Positions 1 to 6,370 of a stretch of 9,287 nt of DNA are shown here, piece by piece; position 1 is the stretch's first letter, and every line of letters begins with the position of its first letter. Under the pieces are notes generated by a model. That model was not told where the DNA came from, did no database searches, and saw only the letters and a program-made list of their open reading frames with translations. This stretch comes from an uncultured Acidimicrobiia bacterium. GTDB lineage: Bacteria; Actinomycetota; Acidimicrobiia; Spongiisociales; UBA5794. The stretch is from the NCBI GenBank assembly GCA_913031525.1, contig CAJWGC010000037.1, positions 1 through 9,287 on the forward strand. Direction: 5' to 3'. A program made the translations under genes and the position numbers.

Positions 1-454
1 CCCGAGAGGCAGCAGCCAGGTCAGCCTCACCAACCGCGAGCCGTTTCACCCTGGGATGAGCTGCGATTTTCGGTGCGTCAAGCAAGCCTTGTCCATTTTC
101 GATGAGGGCGATGAAATCGGTTTCGGCTACTTGGTTAGCCGCAGCCACCGTATTGATTTCCGCCATTGTTGCTTTCGGAATCATGAGGGCATCGAGCTCA
201 ACGTCGTTAAGAGCGATGAGGTCAGCCTCGCGTTCAGCCATGAAGCTATTGATACGGACGCCCACTTTGGCGCCGTTGCCCCTAAGGCGAGGGACGGCTT
301 CGACAGTTAAGGAACGGGCGGCGGCTTTCGACGCGATTGGTACCGCATCCTCAAGATCGATAACAATTAAGTCTGTGCCACGGTCTCCGGCTTTCTCAAG
401 CATTGCGGGACGGTCGCCAGGTACGTAGAGGGGACTGTGATACATAGGGTTCAT
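1..454 (-). CDS. CitE/HpcH-HpaI family lyase, N-terminal part (runs off left edge)
   Basis: Reading the minus strand from ATG at 454 gives 151 codons without a stop to the window edge. The protein has the layout of the citrate lyase beta subunit / HpcH-HpaI aldolase TIM-barrel family: an N-terminal SPLYVPGDRP segment (residues 7-16), a D-L-E-D motif (33-36), the substrate-binding Arg in VRIN (Arg67), IPKA (92-95), a metal-ligand Glu in LIENGQG (Glu119) and a GEADL motif whose Asp145 fits the second metal ligand. Family members cleave or form C-C bonds in acyl-CoA thioesters such as citramalyl-, malyl- or citryl-CoA. The exact substrate cannot be told from this half. A second in-frame ATG lies at 445; a GAAGGGA stretch about 12 bases upstream (467-473) favours 454. 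The gene is divergent from the cupin gene. It is cut by the window, not visibly damaged. Confidence 0.93.
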   Translation of the reverse strand, partial: MNPMYHSPLYVPGDRPAMLEKAGDRGTDLIVIDLEDAVPIASKAAARSLTVEAVPRLRGNGAKVGVRINSFMAEREADLIALNDVELDALMIPKATMAEINTVAAANQVAETDFIALIENGQGLLDAPKIAAHPRVKRLAVGEADLAAASR

Positions 455-547
455 CGTAGAGGGTGGTCCCTTCAGCACGGAATTCGACATCGCTGCGATG
501 CAAGAAGTCGCACTATCGTTTGCGCTTCACTGTTGGGGAGGATCGCA
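455..547. promoter_or_regulatory. Divergent intergenic region between the lyase and cupin genes
   Basis: These 93 bases separate two divergent starts and must hold or adjoin promoters for both directions unless transcription enters from elsewhere. A short dyad, CATCG-CTG-CGATG (488-500), sits in the middle and could be an operator half-site pair, but 5-base arms are weak evidence. The right end carries the ribosome binding site GGGGAGGA (535-542) for the TTG start at 548. I did not find convincing -35/-10 pairs with normal spacing on either strand. Confidence 0.4.
535..542 (+). promoter_or_regulatory. Ribosome binding site that fixes the TTG start at 548
   Basis: GGGGAGGA is strongly complementary to the 16S rRNA anti-Shine-Dalgarno end and lies 5 bases before TTG 548. 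No comparable site precedes the in-frame ATG at 437. This decides the start of the cupin gene. Confidence 0.7.
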
Positions 548-1366
548 TTGGAGACAAGCCGTTTAGATAGATCGGGTGTTTTCGTCGCAGGTGTTCGTTC
601 TGATGATATTTCTCCGGAGCCTTTACAGATTTCCGGATTGCCAGCTACGGCAACGGTGAGAGTCCTCAGCAGTTCTTCGGCTGGAGCGTCCTCTTCGATA
701 GTCGAGGCTCCAAAGGGATGGACTGCGGGTTCTGGAGCTTTTACGACACTGACTGAGATTTTCGTTCTGGATGGAGATTTGCTAGTCGATGGTCGGTTTC
801 TAGAGCGATATCATTATGTTCGCTGTCCTGCTGGTGCTTTTTTGCAGACCTTCGAAACTGGCAATGACGGCGCGCGCTTTCTTCTTTTTACAAACGCTCC
901 TGTCGCCTACAGCACCGATTACAGATCGGAAGAGTTCTTAAGTTTTGTGGCGCTCGACGATGTCAGTTGGAAGCCGGCAACTACACCGATGGTTCCACCT
1001 GGACTCCTCACTAAGCGTCTTGCTGAGGATCCGGATACCGGGGCGCGGACTTGGGTGATCGGTCTTGTGCACTGGGGAGGAGACATCTCACGTTGGGAGA
1101 GTCACCCATGCGATGAGGAGGTTTTCTTTCTCGAAGGAGAAATGTCCAACGGTGAGGTGTTCCCTAGTGGTCCTGTAATGATTGATTACAAAGCCGGCGG
1201 ATATTTTTATCGGCCTGCTGGTATAGCTCATTCCGGTCCTGGGTCGGGGACGACGAGCTATGCCTTGGCACTATGTCGTTCGTCTTCTACTTTGACCGTT
1301 GATTGGTTTGATCACCCACCTCCTTTTCCTAAAGATCTGGAAGCATGGGATTTCGGACGCGGCTAG
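548..1366 (+). CDS. Tandem-cupin protein (DUF4437/ChrR-like cupin type)
   Basis: I place the start at TTG 548 because GGGGAGGA lies 5 bases upstream; an ATG at 437 is also in frame, but its extra 37 codons are Arg/His-rich, overlap the divergent lyase start and look non-coding. The 272-residue product has two beta-rich repeats typical of a bicupin. The first contains a LDGDLLVDGRF-like turn; the second reads SHPCDEEVFFLEGE (185-198), followed by YFYRPAGIAHSGPGSG. In the second cupin His186, Glu190 and His228 match metal ligands, while the usual first His of the HxH pair is Glu184. Cupins of this kind bind a metal and may act as dioxygenases, isomerases or sensors; no reaction can be assigned. 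There is no signal peptide, so it is probably cytoplasmic. It may be co-transcribed with the gene 47 bases downstream. The cupin fold is well supported; the DUF4437 family name is from memory of the pattern. Confidence 0.85.
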   Translation: METSRLDRSGVFVAGVRSDDISPEPLQISGLPATATVRVLSSSSAGASSSIVEAPKGWTAGSGAFTTLTEIFVLDGDLLVDGRFLERYHYVRCPAGAFLQTFETGNDGARFLLFTNAPVAYSTDYRSEEFLSFVALDDVSWKPATTPMVPPGLLTKRLAEDPDTGARTWVIGLVHWGGDISRWESHPCDEEVFFLEGEMSNGEVFPSGPVMIDYKAGGYFYRPAGIAHSGPGSGTTSYALALCRSSSTLTVDWFDHPPPFPKDLEAWDFGRG

Positions 1367-1413
1367 TCCACAGCCCTTAGAGTGTCGATATTCTTCGATG
1401 AAATGGTTGGTAC

Positions 1414-2109
1414 ATGAAGCACAGCACTTTACGAGGACAGATCGTGTCTTGGAGTGGGGACAAGGTCTCTGCTGATATACGAACGCGAGAAGATTTCATT
1501 ATTACCCGGCATCCCTCTGAGGGTGCAGTGTTACGGAGTTTTTGTCAGCTTTACGAGAGTCGGATGGTGCGCGATGTTGTTACCGCGGTCGATCTTAATT
1601 TCCAGCCGACCGACGCGTCGGTACGTGTCATTGTGGACGGTGAGCTTCAGGGGACTGCTTGGTACACATTTGGTAGGGATACGATCGAATGCGAAGCGGT
1701 TACGGACAAGGGACGAATCTCGCAGACGGAATCACTCGCTGGTACTTTCCCTGGGATCGGGACCCATGCTCTCCAAGGTGATGCCTGGCTGCTAGCCAAC
1801 ATGGATTTTGCGTCTGGTCCAGCAGTTCGGACTCTGGAGAAGATGCCCTTTTGCTCGACGCATCTGATCGGAGCTACAGGGCCTCATCTTGAATTTGTGA
1901 CGGCTGATGTTGAGTATTTCGGTGACGAAGAGGTAGAGACCGAGGCTGGTGTGTTTGTCTGCCGCCATGTGGCATGGGTTTCCACGTCTAATGATCACCC
2001 GAGGTACGACATGTGGGTCTCTACTGACGGAGATTATCTGCTTGTGAAGGGTTACATCGGTGGAGACTGGGACGTTTCGTACGAATTAGTACAGCACGAA
2101 GAGGAGTAG
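1414..2109 (+). CDS. Conserved-looking beta-rich protein of unknown function
   Basis: The 231-residue product is not recognised with confidence. It has no signal peptide or membrane segment and is dominated by alternating hydrophobic/polar strands with many aromatic and acidic residues, suggesting an all-beta barrel or sandwich. The C-terminal part (about residues 165-225), with VETEAGVFVCRHVAWVS followed by HPRYDMWVSTDGDYLLVKG, resembles the pattern of DUF3108-like or LolA-type beta folds, in which a ligand-derived phrase is followed by 'WVS-DG---LVKG'; this is a resemblance only. The start ATG 1414 is the only in-frame candidate near the upstream gene and has a poor Shine-Dalgarno sequence. 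The 47-base gap to the cupin gene and the same direction suggest an operon and perhaps a shared catabolic job. It is followed by 80 bases before the next probable translation start at 2190. Confidence 0.8.
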   Translation: MKHSTLRGQIVSWSGDKVSADIRTREDFIITRHPSEGAVLRSFCQLYESRMVRDVVTAVDLNFQPTDASVRVIVDGELQGTAWYTFGRDTIECEAVTDKGRISQTESLAGTFPGIGTHALQGDAWLLANMDFASGPAVRTLEKMPFCSTHLIGATGPHLEFVTADVEYFGDEEVETEAGVFVCRHVAWVSTSNDHPRYDMWVSTDGDYLLVKGYIGGDWDVSYELVQHEEE

Positions 2110-2189
2110 CGGAGATTGCGAGACTATCTAGCCGTGGTAGGGAAGTACGCCAGTATCCTCAATGGGGCAGGAGCAGACGGGAGGCTTTA

Positions 2190-2252
2190 GTGTCAGAACG
2201 CGAATTGGACGATCTCTTAAGACAAAAATCGTTAAGTCGAGTTTTGTGGTGA
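2190..2252 (+). CDS. Possible 20-residue coupled leader ORF ahead of the ABC ATPase
   Basis: GTG 2190 is preceded by a good ribosome binding site (CGGGAGG, 2178-2184, 5 bases away) and opens a 20-codon frame ending in TGA at 2250-2252. That stop overlaps GTG 2249 of the ATPase gene as GTGA, the same junction type used at two other places in this operon, while the ATPase start has no clear ribosome binding site of its own. The peptide begins MSERELDDLLRQK and is charged and helical-looking, with no signal or membrane segment. It could be a small protein, a translational coupling leader, or chance. The frame stays open upstream to about 2028 but contains no other ATG, GTG or TTG. Confidence 0.4.
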   Translation: MSERELDDLLRQKSLSRVLW

Positions 2253-3193
2253 TCGAGGCTTTTTCGCTCACCAAACATTACGGCTCTTTTCCTGCTATTG
2301 AAGATGTTTCGTTCAGTATCGGAGAGGGCGAGATCGTTGGTTTTCTTGGCCCAAACGGTGCTGGCAAGACGACAACGATGCGCATTCTTACCGGATTTAT
2401 TGCTCCGACGGAAGGCACGGCTCGCATCGCCGGATTAGACACGATTTCCCACTCGCTAGAAGCTCGTCGTCATGTTGGATATTTGCCAGAGTCCGTACCT
2501 CTTTATTTCGATATGACAGTGACTCAATATCTTCGGTATCTCGGCAGTCTCCGTGGACTTTCGAAACCGCGTATCGCAGAGCGAATAAGTGAAGTCATCG
2601 ATCTTCTCGGTCTCGATCAATACCGAGATATCTATATAGGGCGGCTATCGAAAGGTTTTAGACAGCGAGTGGGCTTGGCGCAAGCCATCCTTCATGAGCC
2701 TCCGGTGTTAATTCTCGACGAGCCGACGGTGGGAATAGACCCGAAAGAGATTGTCGAAACTCGAAGATTGATCGGATCGCTTGGCGCTCATCACACTGTT
2801 CTCTTGAGCAGTCATGTTTTAGGGGAGGTCTCATCGATATGTCAGCGAGTCATCATCATCCATGAAGGAAGGATCGTCGCCGATGCTAATACTGATGAAC
2901 TGGCTAAGAACTTGGAAGATTCTCCTCGCATCGAGGTCGAGATAGCTGGTCCGGAGAAGGCTGTTCGCCAGGCCCTCGCGGCAGTACCCGGGGTTTCCAA
3001 GATCGAGAGTCTCGGTGTCAATGCCGCAGCGGCATACCGGATTCATGCCGCGCCAGGTTGCGATCTACGTTCTGCAATTTCCAGCGCTGTCGTTGACAAT
3101 GGTTGGGCTCTACTCAAGTTAACTCCGGTTTCGATGACTCTGGACGAAATCTTCGTTCAGGTCACCGCTGATAATCGAGCTGAAGATGCGTAA
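2249..3193 (+). CDS. ABC transporter ATP-binding protein, GldA-like
   Basis: This is the energy-supplying ATPase of an ABC-2 type transporter. Counting from GTG 2249 the product is 314 residues: MIEAFSLTKHYG opening, Walker A GPNGAGKT (34-41), the GYLPE segment in the Q-loop position (77-81), signature LSKGF (133-137), Walker B VLILDEP (153-159), D-loop GIDP (162-165) and switch His189. LSKGF in place of LSGGQ and Glu in the Q-loop segment are normal for the GldA/CcmA-like branch. A C-terminal region (about 215-314) follows, ending in TLDEIFVQVT, typical of this branch. An in-frame ATG at 2162 would add 29 basic residues that do not fit the family and has no ribosome binding site, so I prefer GTG 2249. 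The stop overlaps the permease start by 8 bases. Substrate is unknown; 'gliding' naming comes from Bacteroidetes and should not be carried over. Confidence 0.95.
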   Translation: MIEAFSLTKHYGSFPAIEDVSFSIGEGEIVGFLGPNGAGKTTTMRILTGFIAPTEGTARIAGLDTISHSLEARRHVGYLPESVPLYFDMTVTQYLRYLGSLRGLSKPRIAERISEVIDLLGLDQYRDIYIGRLSKGFRQRVGLAQAILHEPPVLILDEPTVGIDPKEIVETRRLIGSLGAHHTVLLSSHVLGEVSSICQRVIIIHEGRIVADANTDELAKNLEDSPRIEVEIAGPEKAVRQALAAVPGVSKIESLGVNAAAAYRIHAAPGCDLRSAISSAVVDNGWALLKLTPVSMTLDEIFVQVTADNRAEDA

Positions 3194-3899
3194 CACTTGG
3201 ACAATCACGTTGCGTGAGACTCGTGCTTATTTTGTGTCGCCTACCGCTTACGTGATCATCACAGTATTTCTTGGTCTCACTGGTTGGTTCTTTGTTGGTT
3301 CGATGTCTGAACCGTTTCCCGATGCATCTGTTTCAAGCTATCTCGTGCCTTCTACGTTTATTCTTGTTTTCCTCGCGCCGGTCCTGACGATGCGCCTTGT
3401 TGCTGAAGAACGAAAGCTTGGAACTATTGAGCTGTTATTCACCTCTCCGGTGCGCGACTGGCAGGTCATTGTGGGTAAGTATCTGGCCGCATTGACGCTG
3501 TTCATTGGTGCTTCTCTGCTGACTTTTGTGTACGTTGTCCTGCTCTATCGATACGGAGATCCGGATACCGGTCCGATCGTTGCTTCGTACGTCGGTTTTC
3601 TCTTGTTCGGCGCGGCCGCATTAGCGATCGGCCTTTATACGTCTTCGATTACATCTAACCAAATTGTCGCAGCGGTAGTTGGTTTCGGGATTCTTTTGCT
3701 GTTGTCGGTGATCCATTTGGCTTCTGGGAGTGTGGGAGTATCAATCGGCAATATTTTGACTGGCCTATCGATGGCAGCACACTTCAGTGCGTTTAGCCGC
3801 GGAATTATCGCCGCATCCGGTGTGGCGTATTTCACCTCGGTCATTGTTTTGTTTGTCTTTCTTGCTGTTCGAACCTTCGATGTCAAGAGGTGGACGTGA
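3186..3899 (+). CDS. ABC-2 type permease, GldF/NosY-like
   Basis: The 237-residue product is an integral membrane protein with about six hydrophobic segments, near residues 20-40, 53-70, 100-122, 133-150, 158-177 and 210-229. The cytoplasmic loop after the second segment carries the family hallmark MRLVAEERKLGTIELLFTSP, including the E-E-x-x-x-G-T-x-E-x-L core. It ends RTFDVKRW, typical of GldF-like permeases. It would form the membrane channel driven by the ATPase encoded just upstream, presumably as a homodimer or with the GldG-like protein. Start ATG 3186 overlaps the ATPase stop by 8 bases, and the stop TGA overlaps the next start as GTGA, so the genes are translationally coupled. Its length is normal for the family. 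Confidence 0.93.
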   Translation: MRNTWTITLRETRAYFVSPTAYVIITVFLGLTGWFFVGSMSEPFPDASVSSYLVPSTFILVFLAPVLTMRLVAEERKLGTIELLFTSPVRDWQVIVGKYLAALTLFIGASLLTFVYVVLLYRYGDPDTGPIVASYVGFLLFGAAALAIGLYTSSITSNQIVAAVVGFGILLLLSVIHLASGSVGVSIGNILTGLSMAAHFSAFSRGIIAASGVAYFTSVIVLFVFLAVRTFDVKRWT

Positions 3900-5347
3900 C
3901 CGATGAAGCTGTAGGGAGCGAGTCTCGGCTTTCGAACTCAGGAGCTAGAAGGCGACGTCTTTATGCTCTCAACACGGCCGTGCTGATCGCGGCTGCAGTC
4001 GGTGTTGTAGTAGTGATAAACGTTCTAGTCGCCAGAGCCGATTTTCGGACGGATCTTACGGCGACGCGTGAAAACACCTTGGCGGGTCAGACAGCGGCAG
4101 TTTTGGCGGATCTTTCAGAATCTGTGGAGATCAGCGCGTTTTTTGTAGAACGTGCTGTGGCCCAAAATTCCACAATGGCGATCGCTAAGGATCGGCTCGA
4201 TTCGCTCTTAAACCAATTCGAAGACGCTGCTGCTGGAGACATTGATTACGCGTTCATTGACCCTGAGCTGGAGCCGGGCCGTGCGCGAGATAAACAGGTG
4301 AACCAATTTCCGGTCATTGTGGTTGAGGGCATCGATAGCGGACACGTATACACATACTTTCCCTCTCCGAACTTGGAGCAGGATCTGTTAACAGCAGTGT
4401 TAGTAGCGACAGGGACCGGAGAACGCCAGGTGTACTTTCTCACCGGGCACGGAGAACGATCGATCGTGCCCGGTCGAGATGGAGATGCTGGTGCCTTTGG
4501 ACTAGTACGTGAAGGTCTCGAGGCTGATAATTACGTGGTGACTCCCTGGAATCTTGCTCGTGAGGGTTCGATTCCCAACGACGCTGCCGCTGTTGTAGTT
4601 GCTGGGCCTACGGTTGACCTGCTTGAAGAGGAAGTTCCTCTCCTCGATGCCTATCTCAAGGATCAGGGCCGGCTACTTTTGCTGCTGGATCCCTTTCCAG
4701 CGCCGACTTGGCAAGCGCTTTTACAGCAATGGGGTCTTCTCATACTTGATGGTTTTGTAATTGACGTGGAGAACTCTCTCTTTGGATCGCCGTCGACTCT
4801 GCTCGTTGAACCTTCCAGCTACAGCCCATCTCGAATTACGAACGAGCTGGATGTGACGTATTTTCCTGGCCTTGCACCGATCGATCTTGCTGCTCCGTTA
4901 AGCGAAATGCCTAATCTCGTTGGCCTTACAGCTCTGGCCAGCTCGAGTGGTTTCAGTTTTGCGGGACTTGATCCTGAGCGTACTCAGCCGGATCCAGGTG
5001 AATTGTTAGGGCCGTTTCCGCCTGCCGTGATAATTGAGGCGGTGGCTCCGGTAACAGAGACGATCGAATTTGAAAATGCCGGTACCACCACTTTCGCTGT
5101 CTTTGGCGATAGTGATTTTGCTTCGAATCGACATTTTGTGAGCTTTTCGAACGGGAGTTTGTTGCTCAACACGATTAATGAGTTGACCGGTGACTTTGCT
5201 TTAATCGAGGTTCGAGCTCGACCGTTCCTCAATCGCCAGATGGTTATCACCGAAAGTGACTTCGGCGTCATTCGAATTGTTGGCTGGTTCATTCTGCCAC
5301 TCATTGTGGCCTTGGCGGGCATGGTCGTTTGGTGGCGAAGACGGTGA
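3896..5347 (+). CDS. GldG-like ABC transporter auxiliary protein (COG3225 type)
   Basis: The 483-residue product has an Arg-rich N-terminus (residues 18-21), one membrane helix (about 25-45), a large extracytoplasmic part and a C-terminal helix (about 459-480) capped by RRR. After the first helix comes RTDLTATRENTLAGQT, the strongly conserved R-x-D-L-T...L-S-like entry of GldG proteins, then an IFT52-like/ABC-auxiliary domain with YFLTGHGERS (Thr183 to Arg188 core) and a LLLLLDPFP strand. Such proteins accompany GldA/GldF-like ABC systems; their role is unknown outside gliding bacteria. I choose GTG 3896 over in-frame GTG 3890 because it overlaps the permease stop as GTGA and has AAGAGG (3885-3890) at normal spacing. 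The stop overlaps the next gene, again as GTGA. Confidence 0.92.
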   Translation: MTDEAVGSESRLSNSGARRRRLYALNTAVLIAAAVGVVVVINVLVARADFRTDLTATRENTLAGQTAAVLADLSESVEISAFFVERAVAQNSTMAIAKDRLDSLLNQFEDAAAGDIDYAFIDPELEPGRARDKQVNQFPVIVVEGIDSGHVYTYFPSPNLEQDLLTAVLVATGTGERQVYFLTGHGERSIVPGRDGDAGAFGLVREGLEADNYVVTPWNLAREGSIPNDAAAVVVAGPTVDLLEEEVPLLDAYLKDQGRLLLLLDPFPAPTWQALLQQWGLLILDGFVIDVENSLFGSPSTLLVEPSSYSPSRITNELDVTYFPGLAPIDLAAPLSEMPNLVGLTALASSSGFSFAGLDPERTQPDPGELLGPFPPAVIIEAVAPVTETIEFENAGTTTFAVFGDSDFASNRHFVSFSNGSLLLNTINELTGDFALIEVRARPFLNRQMVITESDFGVIRIVGWFILPLIVALAGMVVWWRRR

Positions 5348-5853
5348 ACCGCACGCTCACGGCTACTTTGGTCGTGGTTTTTGTTTCCCTTGTAATTGTC
5401 GTCGTGACGATGTCTAGTGATGATGAGAAGTCGCTCCTTCTACCGCCGTTCCTCTATGACGTAGAAATATCCGAAATTACATCCGCGGTCATCACGTACG
5501 ACGATGAGTTGGTCGAGTATCAAAGTATTAATGGCGACTGGTCGTTCTCATCTACTGGAGAGCCGGTTGATGCAGAGCGTTGGGCGGGTATTCCACAGCT
5601 CCTTCAAGGGCCGCGCATCGTCACTTCTATCGGCGATGAATTTGGCGATCTCGTGGATTACGGACTCGACGATCCGTCGATTCAGGTGGCTGTAACGTTG
5701 CAGGATGGATCGGTTGTGGTGACGTTGATCGGTTCAGTTACACCGGACGGGCTTAATCACTATGCCTCGCTTGAGGGGTCTAGCCGGGTGGTACTGCTAG
5801 AGAGAGGCTGGGGGGACATCATGGCTGGGCTGGTTGCGAATCTGCCGGGTTAA
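5344..5853 (+). CDS. Short DUF4340-type membrane-anchored protein
   Basis: Position after a GldG-like gene and the sequence pattern suggest a DUF4340 protein. The 169-residue product has one N-terminal membrane helix (about 5-26) and a beta-rich outer domain. Family-like features are an opening strand ISEITSAVITYDDELVEYQ, a 'NGDWSF...EPVDAERW' phrase, then DYGLDDPSIQVAVTLQDGS and NHYASLEGSSRVVLL, matching the repeated 'YGLD-P---v-v---dG' and 'yA-l-g---V--l' pattern of DUF4340. Many DUF4340 proteins are about twice this long with repeated domains; this one has a single copy and ends cleanly, so it is a short form rather than an obvious truncation. I choose GTG 5344 because it makes a GTGA overlap with the GldG-like stop; TTG 5329 and GTG 5332 are alternatives. 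It is the last gene of the cluster. Confidence 0.8.
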   Translation: MNRTLTATLVVVFVSLVIVVVTMSSDDEKSLLLPPFLYDVEISEITSAVITYDDELVEYQSINGDWSFSSTGEPVDAERWAGIPQLLQGPRIVTSIGDEFGDLVDYGLDDPSIQVAVTLQDGSVVVTLIGSVTPDGLNHYASLEGSSRVVLLERGWGDIMAGLVANLPG

Positions 5854-5858
5854 GAGAC

Positions 5859-6242
5859 TTAAGCGGTCGCTCGACGCCTTACAAAGCAGTGAACCTGATC
5901 CTCTCGCCACTCGGGTATCAAAGCCGGATTGTCGGGCAACAGTTCGAGCACTATGACTAATTTCGAGGCATTTGACACAGATGGACGTACGATTCCCATC
6001 GGATGTCCAGGGTGGAGGTCCGCGGACGCTTCGGTCCCGTTATCGCGTTTCAGCGCGGGTCCTTTGCCGAATCGAAGTGATCCTGAAGGATCAGGATGCC
6101 ATACCTGGATCTGAGCTGTCCCTCCGTTGATGTCGTTTGCGGAGGCCAACATCTGAGGTTCAGCGAATAAAACTTCTATTTCGCTCTCATCGCTCTTTAG
6201 GCCGCGATCGGCGACACGCAATTCGAACAGTGGCAGCCGCAT
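5859..6242 (-). CDS. Possible small hypothetical protein, convergent to the Gld-like operon
   Basis: A minus-strand frame from ATG 6242 to TAA 5859 encodes 127 residues, and the frame stays open further upstream into the leader of the lipoprotein gene. It fills most of an otherwise empty gap and its product looks protein-like: alternating hydrophobic strands, a GGTAQIQVWHPDPSGSLRF stretch, and a C-terminal KLVIVLELLPDNPALIPEW segment ending in an Arg-rich tail. I recognise no family, no signal peptide and no membrane helix. ATG 6242 is the only standard start between the gap and the lipoprotein coding region, but its Shine-Dalgarno (AGGG two bases away) is badly placed. Its stop lies 5 bases from the DUF4340 stop, so the genes converge. 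It may be real, a decayed gene or chance. Confidence 0.4.
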   Translation of the reverse strand: MRLPLFELRVADRGLKSDESEIEVLFAEPQMLASANDINGGTAQIQVWHPDPSGSLRFGKGPALKRDNGTEASADLHPGHPMGIVRPSVSNASKLVIVLELLPDNPALIPEWREDQVHCFVRRRATA

Positions 6243-6370
6243 ATCCCTGACATTACACTCAGTTTTCGACGACGCCTGAATATTCGACTCGGGCGGTCGC
6301 GTTGGGGATGGACTCTCGGTGTAGAGTAAATTTCCAGCCTTATAAACAGAAGGAAGGAGAAGACCGTAAT
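6243..6370 (+). promoter_or_regulatory. Leader and presumed promoter region of the importer operon
   Basis: These 128 bases precede the lipoprotein gene. A TAGAGT hexamer (6322-6327) fits the actinobacterial TANNNT -10 pattern about 44 bases before the start codon, but the possible -35 sequence TTGGGG (6302-6307) is only 14 bases away, so the promoter is a weak guess. AAGGAG (6354-6359) is a strong ribosome binding site for ATG 6371. No riboswitch-like fold was evident. Confidence 0.35.

Noticed and set aside
56..428. Plus-strand frames opposite the left-edge lyase
   Set aside because: The minus-strand reading shows a clear CitE/HpcH family protein with catalytic residues; the plus frames are shadows.
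437..547. N-terminal extension of the cupin gene from ATG 437
   Set aside because: It overlaps the divergent lyase start, is Arg/His-rich, has no ribosome binding site, and TTG 548 has a very good one.
1027..3573. Shared 14-base string GATCCGGATACCGG near 1029 and 3559
   Set aside because: Both copies encode Asp-Pro-Asp-Thr-Gly in unrelated proteins; flanks differ, so it is coincidence rather than a repeat element.
5972..5977. TTGACA as a -35 box
   Set aside because: No -10 hexamer occurs at suitable spacing and it lies within the possible minus-strand gene, far from a plus-strand start.
6079..6097. Small inverted repeat around GATCCTGAAGGATCAGGAT
   Set aside because: Arms are six to seven bases, no T-run follows, and it falls inside the possible minus-strand coding region.
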